Shown piece by piece: positions 1 to 8,641 of a DNA stretch of 64,000 bases (positions are counted from its first letter, which is position 1; each line of letters starts with the position of its first letter). Made by a program: the position numbers and the translations under genes. Under the pieces are notes generated by a model. That model ran no database searches and had not been told where the DNA came from. It worked only from the letters and a program-made list of their open reading frames with translations. The DNA is from Verrucomicrobia bacterium Tous-C9LFEB (lineage in GTDB: Bacteria > Verrucomicrobiota > Verrucomicrobiia > Methylacidiphilales > UBA1321): NCBI GenBank assembly GCA_002304345.1, contig NEUU01000011.1:1-64000 (forward strand), written 5' to 3'.

Positions 1-113
1 AAAGCGCATATCCCGATTGGATCTGTAACTGAGGAGAAACGAAGCCAATACTGAAAAGAACAAGCAGATGAGTCTAATCTTGAAGGCTAATTAGAATTAA
101 ATGGCACGTGGTA
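1..113. other. Window edge, no gene seen
   Basis: This short stretch lies downstream of the minus-strand nitrate operon. I see no open reading frame of substance and no convincing hairpin terminator. Confidence 0.5.
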
Positions 114-1646
114 CTAGCAACGGGTGGGAGAGATTTTACGCCAGTAAAACCACCAGTTCAGCACGAAGCAGGACATGGCAAATAGCGCCATAATGACATA
201 GGCCCATGCCGGTGTCCCTAAATGCTCCAGGCACCAACCCAATAAGAGCGGCGGGAAAAAACCTCCGAACGCTCCCAGGCAACTGACAACTCCAATCACA
301 GCCCCGGCATCCTTCGGATTCACGGTCGGAATAATCTTGAAGACGCTGCCATTACCCAGCCCTGCCGCAGCGCAGATCATCATGATCACGGCAAAGAACA
401 TCGGGAAATCGGTCGGACGCAGGAACTGCGATAAACTGAATCCTCCCAAAGCCATCACCCCGATGGCAATCGCCGTGATCCGTCCCGCCCCGAGCTTGTC
501 GGCGGCCCAACCACCAATGGGGCGCATGATCGTGGCAATTAAAGGTGCCCATGGTGCATAAGCCAATGGATTTGGCGCTCCTCCGGGGGCCTTGATAAAG
601 ACCTCTTTGATGATCAATGGCAATGAAGCGCCCATCGCCACAAAGCAACCAAAGGTGAGGAAATAAAGGTAGGATAAGATCCAGGTATGTTTATCCCGAC
701 CAACGTTCAACTGCGAGGCGAGCGTTTTGGGTTCCATCGGAAAATCTTTAGTTCCAAACCAAATGGCGGCCGAGCACAACAAGATCACCGGAATCCAGAT
801 AAAGGCAGCGTTCTGGAGATAGACCGATTTCGTTGCACCCGATTTCAAGGTCATCACGAGCGGCGCCCCACTGAAAGCACCATACACCGCAAACCCGATC
901 ACCACCGGCACGCTAAATTGTGCGAGCGTCACGCCGAGATTTCCCAGACCGTTAATCCCAAGCGCCGTGCCTTGCATTTTCTTTGGAAACCACAACGTCA
1001 CAGCGGCCATCGATGTAGCAAAATTGGCTCCAGCAATGCCTGTGACCGCCGACCAAAAGAGAAGCACCCAGTATGAAGTCTGCGGATTTTGCACGGCGAT
1101 CCCGGTGCCGACGCAGGGAATAATCATAATCAGCGTGACAAAGGCATAACTCCTGCGACTACCAAATCGCGAGACAATCAGTCCGTACGGAATCCGCAGT
1201 ACCGATCCCAAAATGACCGGCGTGGCCGTTAACCAGAAAAGTTGTCCTTTGTTAAGGTGAAATCCACTGTCGTTGAGCTTCACGGTGATGGCGGACCACA
1301 TGAACCAGACGGCAAAGGCCAACGCGAGAGAGACAAAGCTGATGATCAAGGTGCGCCACGCCAGCTTCGCTTGAGGAAAGGCTTCTTCCTTGACTACGAC
1401 AATGGGTACTCGCAGCGGTTGCGGCAGGAAGCGGAGCAACCCCACTCCACCTAAAAATAAAAGTAGGGAGGCATAGAATGTTGGCCACGCGATTGCGGAA
1501 TCTCCTCCCAAAACTGTGTTCAAACTCGCGGTCAAAAGCCAGATTTGCAGGCTGACAATGCCGATCAACAGGACAACGATTCCCAACGTCAATGTATTGG
1601 TTTTGGTCGGATGCGCCTGATTTTGCGCCAATCGAAAATCACTCAT
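114..1646 (-). CDS. narK: NarK-type nitrate/nitrite transporter (MFS, NNP family)
   Basis: This 510-residue polytopic protein moves nitrate in and/or nitrite out across the inner membrane. Both NNP signatures are present: GINGLGNLGV at about residues 230-240 and GLGNGSVFKIIP at about 428-440. The two substrate-binding arginines of NarK proteins appear to be present, in LRIPYG and in MRPIGG. Two additional N-terminal hydrophobic segments precede the usual twelve, so about 14 membrane segments are expected. It is the last gene of a five-gene minus-strand operon; its start overlaps the Rieske gene stop by 4 bases, which implies translational coupling. A NarK partner fits a reductase whose active site is in the cytoplasm. 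Direction of transport (symport or antiport) cannot be told. Confidence 0.88.
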   Translation of the reverse strand: MSDFRLAQNQAHPTKTNTLTLGIVVLLIGIVSLQIWLLTASLNTVLGGDSAIAWPTFYASLLLFLGGVGLLRFLPQPLRVPIVVVKEEAFPQAKLAWRTLIISFVSLALAFAVWFMWSAITVKLNDSGFHLNKGQLFWLTATPVILGSVLRIPYGLIVSRFGSRRSYAFVTLIMIIPCVGTGIAVQNPQTSYWVLLFWSAVTGIAGANFATSMAAVTLWFPKKMQGTALGINGLGNLGVTLAQFSVPVVIGFAVYGAFSGAPLVMTLKSGATKSVYLQNAAFIWIPVILLCSAAIWFGTKDFPMEPKTLASQLNVGRDKHTWILSYLYFLTFGCFVAMGASLPLIIKEVFIKAPGGAPNPLAYAPWAPLIATIMRPIGGWAADKLGAGRITAIAIGVMALGGFSLSQFLRPTDFPMFFAVIMMICAAAGLGNGSVFKIIPTVNPKDAGAVIGVVSCLGAFGGFFPPLLLGWCLEHLGTPAWAYVIMALFAMSCFVLNWWFYWRKISPTRC

Positions 1647-2167
1647 GTTTTTTCTCCCGCGTGAGCCTTGGGCATAGCCGCGACATAAATATCATCTCCA
1701 CGCAGCTCGACTTTCAATTGCGGTAGTGGACGCGGAGGCGGCCCTTGCAAGACGGCTCCCGTGCGGGCGTCAAACCATCCATTGTGGCAGGGACACTCGA
1801 TCTTGCCTTCTTTCGGTTGATAAAAGACGGCGCACGACAGGTGAGTGCATTTCTGTTCAAAGGCACGCCACTCGTCGGTTTCCAGATGAATCAAAATATA
1901 GGGCAACTTTGTCTCGGGCAGGGTAAAGGCCCAAGTACCGCCCAAGGGTACATCGCCAGTCTTGCATATCAGATGCTCGCCTTGAATTTCAACCGCAGGA
2001 AAAAGTTTATCTTTCACCGCCAGCCACCCACTACCCGCGCAAAGCCCGCCGGAAACGAGGCAGAGAAACTTCGCGAATTCGCGTCGCGACACATGGATCG
2101 CTTCGACGCGCTCAATGGGAAAATCAGCTTCCCAATCCGGCTTGGGTGGTAAGGTTTGGTTGTCCAT
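1643..2167 (-). CDS. Rieske [2Fe-2S] protein with Tat-like signal
   Basis: A 174-residue electron-transfer protein. The C-terminal half holds a Rieske centre, CTHLSC followed by CPCHNGW. The two extra cysteines beside the ligands would form the disulphide seen in high-potential bc1/b6f-type Rieske proteins. The N-terminus has SRREFAKFL followed by a hydrophobic stretch, resembling a Tat signal or uncleaved anchor, so the cluster probably faces the periplasm. No cytochrome b/c1 partner lies nearby; the neighbours are the ferredoxin subunit (3-base gap) and narK (4-base overlap). A role in feeding electrons between the quinone pool and the nitrate reductase complex is inferred. The periplasmic signal contrasts with the signal-less catalytic subunit. 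Confidence 0.85.
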   Translation of the reverse strand: MDNQTLPPKPDWEADFPIERVEAIHVSRREFAKFLCLVSGGLCAGSGWLAVKDKLFPAVEIQGEHLICKTGDVPLGGTWAFTLPETKLPYILIHLETDEWRAFEQKCTHLSCAVFYQPKEGKIECPCHNGWFDARTGAVLQGPPPRPLPQLKVELRGDDIYVAAMPKAHAGEKT

Positions 2168-2170
2168 AAA

Positions 2171-2740
2171 TCAGTCGACTACCAGTTGAGTACTCCCCTT
2201 GGGCATCATAATATTTACTTTGGTTTTCACCGCTTGCTTGCCGAATTGGAACGAATTCACCGCAGTGCTATTCGGGCGCGCTTTTTCAATATCCTCACGC
2301 TTGCCATACCACAAGGCCCCGCTCGGGCAGACCGTGGCGCACATCGGCTTTTTTCCGGCGCTGGTACGGTCATAGCACATATTGCACTTCATCATGAGCT
2401 GCATGGGCTCCACCTTTTTCGGCACGCCGAACGGGCAAGCCAGCACGCAGTTGGAGCACGCCACGCAACGCGCGACATTGGCACTGTGCACAATGCCGAA
2501 CTCATCCTTTGTGATCGCATCAGCGGGGCATGCTTTTGCGCAAACCGGGTCTTCGCAATGCATGCAGATTTGCACGGACGTCTGTGTCGTGGCGAAGCGG
2601 TCAACGTAATCAACGCTGATCATCGGAGTCTGCCCGTTCGTCTCGCACTCGGCGCAGGCCATTTCGCATGCATGGCACCCAATGCACCGCTGGGGGTCCA
2701 TGAAGAACTCCTGATCTGTTTTGAATTGGGTGTTATTCAT
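2171..2740 (-). CDS. Four-cluster [4Fe-4S] ferredoxin subunit (NarH/DmsB/NrfC-like)
   Basis: A 189-residue iron-sulphur protein with sixteen cysteines in four cluster groups: [35 protein letters not shown], and CNMC with CATVC. This is the electron-wire subunit typical of membrane-bound molybdenum oxidoreductases. It has no signal peptide, so a cytoplasmic location beside the catalytic subunit is expected. It starts inside the stop of the catalytic gene (ATGA overlap) and is followed after 3 bases by the Rieske gene. It would pass electrons from the NarI-like cytochrome b to the molybdenum subunit. It is far shorter than NarH and closer in size to NrfC/DmsB. Confidence 0.85.
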   Translation of the reverse strand: MNNTQFKTDQEFFMDPQRCIGCHACEMACAECETNGQTPMISVDYVDRFATTQTSVQICMHCEDPVCAKACPADAITKDEFGIVHSANVARCVACSNCVLACPFGVPKKVEPMQLMMKCNMCYDRTSAGKKPMCATVCPSGALWYGKREDIEKARPNSTAVNSFQFGKQAVKTKVNIMMPKGSTQLVVD

Positions 2741-4953
2741 GCGCTGGCATAGGCATCGGTTTGCGAGGCAGGAGGCGCTTGACGTCCGACCGGTTCCAGC
2801 CGGGCGGCAGAGACCTTAAATTCCGGAATTTTGGAGACGGGATCGAGATGGCCGGAAGTGAGTTGATTGGCCGATTTCCGACCCGGCCAATGATAGGGAA
2901 TGAAAATGGTATCCTCGCGAATTGTTTCCACCAACTGCGCAGGGAATTCCGCCGAACCGCGACGGGTGACGACGCGAACCAGATCACGGTCACGGATGTT
3001 ATACTTCGCCGCGAGATGAGGATGGATCTCCAGCAACGGCTCTGGATATTGATCCACCAACTTCCCAATACGGCGAGTTTGCGTGCCACTCAAGTACTGC
3101 GAGACGACGCGTCCGGTAGTAAGGATAATGGGATATTCCGCATCCGTAATCTCGGCAGGTTCACGATAGGGAACTGATTGAAAATGGGCTTTCTTGTCGG
3201 CGGTCTTAAACTGGTGGTCCTCCCATAATCTCGGCGTGCCAGGATGATCCAACGAAGGACAAGGCCAGAAGATGCCCATATTCTTTTCGATCTTCTCATA
3301 GGTGATTCCAAAATAATCAGCAGTGCCCCCCTTCGAGGCCACCCGAAGCTCGTTGAAAATAGCCTCATTGTTTGGATACGTGAATCGCTTCTCCTCCCCT
3401 AGACGCTTGGCCAATTCGAGAAGAATGCTCGTATCAGTACGCGCCTCGCCGGGGGGTGTGATGCACTCACGAATACGAACGACGCGCCCTTCGGCCGTCG
3501 TGACCGTGCCGTCTTCCTCTTCATGCAACGATCCGGCGAGAACGATATCCGCATGTCGCGCCGTCTCATTCAGGAAGAAATCGATGCAGGCGTAAAACTC
3601 CAGTTTCTCCAGTGCCTCGCGCACCATGTTGCTATTGGGCAAGGAAACAAGCGGGTTAAAACAGATGCTTAAAAGCCCCTTGATTTCACCACGATGGATC
3701 GCCTCCAGAATTTCATACGCGGTCAATCCCTTGCCCGGCATCTCAGGCTCAGAAATCCCCCAGACCTGACTGATGTACTGCCGATGCTCCATGTTCTCGA
3801 TGTCGCGATTACCAGGTAGTTGGTCACATTTATGGCCATGCTCACGTCCACCCTGACCATTCCCCTGCCCGGTGATCGTCGCGTAACCGCAGTACGGTTT
3901 GCCGATGCGACCGGTCGCAAGCACGAGATTGATGCACGCGCTGACATTCTCGACGCCCTTCGATTGGTGTTCGATCCCACGGGCGTGCAGTAGAAAACTC
4001 GTCTTCGCTTTACCCCACCATTCCGCCGCCAGCTGGATTTTTTCTTTCGCAATACCCGTTGTGCGCTCGGCCCAATCGAGATCGTAGCCTTTCACGGCTT
4101 CAATGGATTGATCAAATCCACTGGTGTGGTTCTTGATGAATTCGTGGTCGAGCCAGTCATTTTCCACGAGTTGATGAAGCATCGCCCCATACAAGGCAGA
4201 ATCGCGACCCGGTCGAATCGGGAGATGGAGATCAGCCGTGCGCGCAATTGGCGTCAGTCGCGGATCTACTACAATCAACTTCGCCCCGTTGTCCCGCGCC
4301 TGCCATATCCAGTGCGTTAGCGTCGGGAACGTTTCGCTCACGTTCGTGCCGCAAATGATGATGACTTCTGCATGGACGAGATCGGTGAAGTTGTTGGAAG
4401 CGCGGTCGAGTCCAAAGGCTTTCTTGTTCCCAGCCCCGGCGCTCACCATGCAAAGACGTCCATTGTAATCGAGGTTCTTCGTCTTTAGCGCGACCCGCGC
4501 AAATTTGCCGACGAGGTATGATTTTTCATTCGTCAGCGACACACCGGACAGCATGGCAAAGCTATGCGGCCCGTACTTCTGCTGGATACGTCGAATTTCC
4601 GACGTCGTTCGCTCCATCGCCCTGTCCCAAGTCGCGGGACGAAAGCCTTCGCCCTCCACTCGCTCCAATGGATGAAGCAAGCGATCCGGGTGATTGTTTT
4701 GGAGATAACGCTGCACGCCCTTGGGGCACAGACGGCCTTGATTGAATGGAAATTCTTCCCATGGCTCAAAGCCAACGATCTGGTTGTTCTTCACCAATAG
4801 TTGAATGCCGCACTGCATGCCACAAAAGCAGCAGTGGGTTTTCACCACCTTATCCGGCTCATCACGACCGGGATAGCCTTCCGGTGACGGGTAATTTTTA
4901 TGCGGACCGAATTGTTCGATCAGTCGCTCAGCGGAAACTGGAAGTATTGCCAT
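2737..4953 (-). CDS. nasA-like: Molybdopterin nitrate reductase catalytic subunit (NasA/NapA type)
   Basis: A 738-residue bis-MGD enzyme, probably reducing nitrate to nitrite. Near the N-terminus CCFCGMQC with a later GRLCPKG supplies a [4Fe-4S] cluster. [12 protein letters not shown] at about residue 165 carries the cysteine expected to bind molybdenum in the Nap/Nas group. The middle ([15 protein letters not shown]) and C-terminal ([20 protein letters not shown]) parts match MGD-binding regions of the family. There is no Tat signal, so it is cytoplasmic. Narrow substrate assignment rests on the operon: NarK, a ferredoxin subunit, a NarI-like cytochrome b and an FNR-type promoter. A formate dehydrogenase-like activity is the main alternative, but the linked narK argues against it. 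It lacks the C-terminal ferredoxin extension of some NasA proteins. Confidence 0.82.
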   Translation of the reverse strand: MAILPVSAERLIEQFGPHKNYPSPEGYPGRDEPDKVVKTHCCFCGMQCGIQLLVKNNQIVGFEPWEEFPFNQGRLCPKGVQRYLQNNHPDRLLHPLERVEGEGFRPATWDRAMERTTSEIRRIQQKYGPHSFAMLSGVSLTNEKSYLVGKFARVALKTKNLDYNGRLCMVSAGAGNKKAFGLDRASNNFTDLVHAEVIIICGTNVSETFPTLTHWIWQARDNGAKLIVVDPRLTPIARTADLHLPIRPGRDSALYGAMLHQLVENDWLDHEFIKNHTSGFDQSIEAVKGYDLDWAERTTGIAKEKIQLAAEWWGKAKTSFLLHARGIEHQSKGVENVSACINLVLATGRIGKPYCGYATITGQGNGQGGREHGHKCDQLPGNRDIENMEHRQYISQVWGISEPEMPGKGLTAYEILEAIHRGEIKGLLSICFNPLVSLPNSNMVREALEKLEFYACIDFFLNETARHADIVLAGSLHEEEDGTVTTAEGRVVRIRECITPPGEARTDTSILLELAKRLGEEKRFTYPNNEAIFNELRVASKGGTADYFGITYEKIEKNMGIFWPCPSLDHPGTPRLWEDHQFKTADKKAHFQSVPYREPAEITDAEYPIILTTGRVVSQYLSGTQTRRIGKLVDQYPEPLLEIHPHLAAKYNIRDRDLVRVVTRRGSAEFPAQLVETIREDTIFIPYHWPGRKSANQLTSGHLDPVSKIPEFKVSAARLEPVGRQAPPASQTDAYASA

Positions 4954-4971
4954 GTTTTTTCCCGGTCAAAT

Positions 4972-6018
4972 TCAACCGAAGTAAGAGCCCGACTTCTTTC
5001 GTGCGGCCAAATGCGCTTTCGCCAAAGCAGCGCGTTTCCCTTGCGGACTGAGATCGAGATGCGATGTCCCGTCCTGAAGCTCGTAATTGAACCCAAGCTC
5101 TTTTGTGACTTCTTTCAAATCGTTGATGTGCAATTTGGAGGCAAATGGTTGCTCCGTGTGCGGGCAAATCGCTTGTTCGCCGATTTCCCCTTCCTTGCGA
5201 TAAATCGCCACACCCAGCTGCGCGGGACGTTGGAAGAGGTGAAAGAACTTGCCGAATGGCAGCCAGATCAAAAACAGAATCACGCTGATCGCATGCGAGA
5301 TGGCCATGAATTGATGCGCCTTCCCCTGCATGAATTCGTAATCCCATGTCAGTCCCAAACCCGTGACCGAAATGGCCAGCAGGAGTATCAATGGGAGCCA
5401 ATCGCCTTCGAATGTCTGGATCGCAATTTGCCCCGCGTCGGTCAATCTCCGCCGCATCATGAAGGTGACGCCGATGATCACCAGCACGGAGCACCAGTCG
5501 AGAATATGGAATATATTAAAGGCAATCCACGTGTGCAGCGGAAACTCCATCGTTTTAAAGCCCCATAAATAGGCTTCGTAGGTATCAATCGTGCCTTGTT
5601 TGAGTCCAAAATGAATCCAGCCCCACGTCAGGGGAATCGTCACGGCAAAGGCCATCACGCAGCCAATCACAAGAGACAAATGCGCAATCCAGCGTTTCGT
5701 ACCGCGATGATAGATGAACTTTTGGCAGAGAAAATCGTTGAAGAAATGTTTCGCCAGTTCCCATCCATAAATGAGCATCTTCCCACTAAAAAACAATTGC
5801 CAGCCCCGCACCCAGTAACGCCAGGTGGGCGGACGCTGGAGCCAGACGACGTAGCGGTAGACGATACCGAAACACGCGAAGATGGTTCCGAAAAGATAGG
5901 CGACGAGAGCGCCGTCAAAGTTTTGGAGATTGCGCGAGCCCACAATCACGGAAGCGATAAGCCCCAAGGTTACCACTGTCGCAACTAGAACCGCTTTAAG
6001 ATTCAGTGTCTGGAACAA
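4972..6018 (-). CDS. NarI/HdrE-like membrane cytochrome b subunit
   Basis: A 348-residue membrane protein with about six hydrophobic segments and a C-terminal soluble tail of about 90 residues. Histidines inside the membrane segments (HLSLVIG, HTWIAFNIFHILDW, HQFMAISH) are candidates for binding haem b, as in NarI-type quinol-oxidising subunits. It is the first gene of the nitrate operon, 18 bases ahead of the catalytic gene. The start codon is TTG; it is chosen because GGAGGT lies at good spacing upstream on the minus strand (6025-6030) and no other nearby start fits. Its role would be to take electrons from quinol and pass them to the ferredoxin subunit. Similarity to NarI is judged by layout rather than by long identity. 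Confidence 0.72.
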   Translation of the reverse strand: MFQTLNLKAVLVATVVTLGLIASVIVGSRNLQNFDGALVAYLFGTIFACFGIVYRYVVWLQRPPTWRYWVRGWQLFFSGKMLIYGWELAKHFFNDFLCQKFIYHRGTKRWIAHLSLVIGCVMAFAVTIPLTWGWIHFGLKQGTIDTYEAYLWGFKTMEFPLHTWIAFNIFHILDWCSVLVIIGVTFMMRRRLTDAGQIAIQTFEGDWLPLILLLAISVTGLGLTWDYEFMQGKAHQFMAISHAISVILFLIWLPFGKFFHLFQRPAQLGVAIYRKEGEIGEQAICPHTEQPFASKLHINDLKEVTKELGFNYELQDGTSHLDLSPQGKRAALAKAHLAARKKSGSYFG

Positions 6019-6055
6019 GCCCCACCTCCATTGACGGTTTAATAGCCACCAACGA

Positions 6056-6061
6056 CTTATA
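6056..6061 (-). promoter_or_regulatory. -10 element of the nitrate operon
   Basis: On the minus strand the sequence TATAAG lies here. If it is the -10 hexamer the transcript starts near 6049, about 30 bases ahead of the TTG start codon of the cytochrome b gene. That places the FNR-type box exactly at -41.5, the class II activator position. Confidence 0.6.
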
Positions 6062-6083
6062 TGCCACAGACTGTATCACGACT

Positions 6084-6097
6084 TTGATCTAGATCAA
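6084..6097. promoter_or_regulatory. FNR/CRP-family binding site, perfect palindrome
   Basis: TTGATCTAGATCAA is a perfect match to the FNR consensus TTGAT-N4-ATCAA. It lies 66 bases upstream of the first gene of the nitrate reductase operon. Oxygen- or nitrogen-oxide-responsive activation by an FNR/DNR-type regulator is inferred; no such regulator gene is present in the window. Confidence 0.8.
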
Positions 6098-6278
6098 GGA
6101 TTGGGAAAGTTTTCACAATCTTTTCAACCTTAGCCTTTGATCCAAGTGGCCGACAGAGCCAAAACAACCTCCAGACTATGGACGCATCTAGGGCCTGCCT
6201 ACGGCATACCTGAAGGAGACAAAGGCTAACTGCAACATTCCGGGCGTCCCCAGCCTAACAGGATCGAACGTTTCCAAC

Positions 6279-7754
6279 CTACACCTTGCCGCGAGTCGCT
6301 TCGAGTTCGGCACGGATGGCTGTCATGCGGGCACGATTCAACGGATATTTCCAGATGAAGAGCAGGGTGCAGCCCCAGAAGAGAATGGGCAGGACGATGA
6401 AGAGGATTCTCATCCGCGACAGCGCATCCGGTGATTGCATGGAAAGCGTCGCATCGAATCCGGTCATCTGCATGACGAGGCCTCCCAGTCCGGCGCCCGT
6501 CACACTTCCCGCCTTGGCAAACCACGAATAGACGGCACTGAGCGACCCTTCACGGCGGCGCTTGGTGATGGTTTCATCATGGTCGGCGACGTCGCCCTTC
6601 ATGGACGGCACGAAAAGCCACACGGCGCCGATGGCTCCGGTTTCGAAGACGGCGGGCAGCAGTTGAAGATAGGGCATGTCGGGACGCAGACAGACGATAT
6701 TCAAGAGATGGCCGACGAGGGTGCCGCCGAGCATGATGGCGACGATGGTTTTCTTATCCAGCCGTTCGCTGAGCCACGTCCAGATGGGAATGCCGGTCAC
6801 GCCGACAATCATGACCAAGGTCGATTTCCAGCCACTGATAATGAACGCATTCGCGGCGCGGCCTTCATTGACATAATAGATATTCACGTACTGGCCCAGC
6901 GTATTGCTGATGGAACTGCCCAGGACGAGAAAGCAGGAGATTCCGATCACATTCCACAGCGGGCGGCAGTGGAACGACTCCCAAAGGCTTTGCCAGAATG
7001 GATCGCGGTTCTGTTTAGCGGCAGTGGCTTTATAATAACGCTCCTTGACGAAGAGGGCTGGCGCGATTCCCAGAATGACAATCAATCCGGCAATGAACCA
7101 GCTAATGGTCTTCATGCCATGAACGATGTCCGGTTTGCCGGTGGCTTGATCGACAAACCAGGCCGAGCTCGCAATGGCGAGAACCCAGCCGCCCCCGAAG
7201 TAGACAAACTTCCCCGCCACAGCCACCCAGGCCGCGAGCCGCGTGCGCTCGTCGTAACTCGGAGTCAACTCCATCTGCAGTCCGTAGAAAGGCGTGCTCC
7301 AGAGGGCAAACGCAGTGGAGAACAGGATACCCAGAAGGCCGAGAAGCAGAATCGTGTTCGTGGAACTGAGATGAATGGGCAATCTCCAGAGCAGGAGATA
7401 GAGACCCGCCGTCAAAATGGCTCCAACAAATATATATGGCCGACGTCGACCCCAGCGGGTTCGCGTATTGTCGGAGATATTCCCAATGGCCGGATCGAGA
7501 AAGGCATCCCATGCCCGCAGAATCATGAGGATAATGCCGAGAATGGCGGGACTGATCCCGAGCCCGATATTAAAGAACGGCATCCACAGCACACTGGCTG
7601 TGAGTCCGTAGGCGAGATAATCGACGCAATAACCGGCGCTGAAGGCCAGCTTTTGCGTGGCGGGAACCCGGTCGGCCGCGGCGATGCGCGGGGCGGCGGG
7701 CGTGGGATCTTTTCCGGTCTGCGACGTGTCTTCGGTTGGGTTGGAAGCAGGCAT
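6279..7754 (-). CDS. GPH-family sugar:cation symporter (MFS_2)
   Basis: A 491-residue inner-membrane transporter of the glycoside-pentoside-hexuronide:cation family. A 35-residue polar N-terminus precedes twelve predicted membrane segments. The diagnostic WDAFLDPAIGNISDNTRTRWGRRRP stretch near residues 85-110 corresponds to the cation/sugar region of MelB/XynP-like proteins. It is the last gene of a three-gene operon: its ATG follows the esterase stop by 2 bases. The probable substrate is an oligosaccharide or uronide released by the secreted enzymes encoded nearby. The exact sugar cannot be told. Confidence 0.82.
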   Translation of the reverse strand: MPASNPTEDTSQTGKDPTPAAPRIAAADRVPATQKLAFSAGYCVDYLAYGLTASVLWMPFFNIGLGISPAILGIILMILRAWDAFLDPAIGNISDNTRTRWGRRRPYIFVGAILTAGLYLLLWRLPIHLSSTNTILLLGLLGILFSTAFALWSTPFYGLQMELTPSYDERTRLAAWVAVAGKFVYFGGGWVLAIASSAWFVDQATGKPDIVHGMKTISWFIAGLIVILGIAPALFVKERYYKATAAKQNRDPFWQSLWESFHCRPLWNVIGISCFLVLGSSISNTLGQYVNIYYVNEGRAANAFIISGWKSTLVMIVGVTGIPIWTWLSERLDKKTIVAIMLGGTLVGHLLNIVCLRPDMPYLQLLPAVFETGAIGAVWLFVPSMKGDVADHDETITKRRREGSLSAVYSWFAKAGSVTGAGLGGLVMQMTGFDATLSMQSPDALSRMRILFIVLPILFWGCTLLFIWKYPLNRARMTAIRAELEATRGKV

Positions 7755-7756
7755 AG

Positions 7757-8641
7757 TTATTTTTGTTGTGATGAACTCGATCTGAGATATTTCCGCAGAA
7801 ACGCGAGCACTTCGGGCCGGAGATCTTTCTGCGGTGGCTGAAGATCGAACGCGTGTGGCGCCTCGGGAATTTCTATATATTCATAGGGAACGCCGAGATA
7901 TTCCAACGACTTGGACAAGATTCTCGATTCCTCGACCGGAATCACCTTGTCCGCCGTACCGTGCGCGATGAAAAAGGGCGGCGTCTCCTTTGTGAGATAA
8001 GTTACCGGTGAAGCCTTCTCTTCGTACGAGGTCACCCGGTTGAACTCCGAACCGGTAAACGGGGTGATCTTCTTTCCGCGCAGGTCGGAAACCCCATAAA
8101 GATCCACCACGCAGGCAACCTTATTGGATTGATCCAGATAGAGTCCCTCCCGGTTGAATTCCTCGTGGTTTGTCGTCACCCCAACGAGCATGGCCAGGTG
8201 GGCTCCCGCCGAACCGCCCATCACGCCGATGCGTGCCGGGTCGATTCCGAAACGGGTCGCTTCAGAACGCAGAAAACGAAGGGCCGATTTGCAATCATAG
8301 AAATTCTGCGGCCAGGCCACATACGAAAGATGAAGTTTATTGGAGGCATCCCGCTCACCAATATTCATTTTGTAGTTGATCGAGAAAACAGCGTAACCGT
8401 TTTCAGCGAGAGTGGTAGCGATTCTTACCTCCCGTTCCCCGGCCTTGTCTCCATTACGCCAACCGCCACCGTGAATGAATAGTATGGCGGGGACGGGGCG
8501 CTTGAACGAATTGGACGGCAAATAGGCGTCCATCTTTTCGGCGCGCTCCGCGCCGAGATAGGAAATATCGCGCTCTGGCACAATGGAGGCGCAGGCCAAC
8601 GCCACAGACGCCAGTAAAAAGCAGATCGAAAGCATTTTCAT
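7757..8641 (-). CDS. Secreted alpha/beta-hydrolase esterase (BD-FAE/carbohydrate esterase-like)
   Basis: A 294-residue esterase. The N-terminus MKMLSICFLLASVALACA is a signal peptide. HGGGW forms the oxyanion hole, GGSAG holds the nucleophilic serine, and the aspartate in HGTADKVIP and histidine in PHAF complete the triad. The start at 8641 is chosen because its ATG overlaps the upstream FAD oxidoreductase stop (ATGA) and begins the signal peptide; a longer frame back to 8845 would run inside that gene. It probably removes acetyl or feruloyl groups from plant polysaccharide before uptake by the downstream symporter. The ester specificity is not determinable. Confidence 0.82.
   Translation of the reverse strand: MKMLSICFLLASVALACASIVPERDISYLGAERAEKMDAYLPSNSFKRPVPAILFIHGGGWRNGDKAGEREVRIATTLAENGYAVFSINYKMNIGERDASNKLHLSYVAWPQNFYDCKSALRFLRSEATRFGIDPARIGVMGGSAGAHLAMLVGVTTNHEEFNREGLYLDQSNKVACVVDLYGVSDLRGKKITPFTGSEFNRVTSYEEKASPVTYLTKETPPFFIAHGTADKVIPVEESRILSKSLEYLGVPYEYIEIPEAPHAFDLQPPQKDLRPEVLAFLRKYLRSSSSQQK

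Noticed and set aside
6435..7841. A 468-codon plus-strand open frame
   Set aside because: It is exactly antisense to the GPH symporter, has shadow-type composition (His, Arg, Gly, Asp-rich, no domain) and no supporting context.
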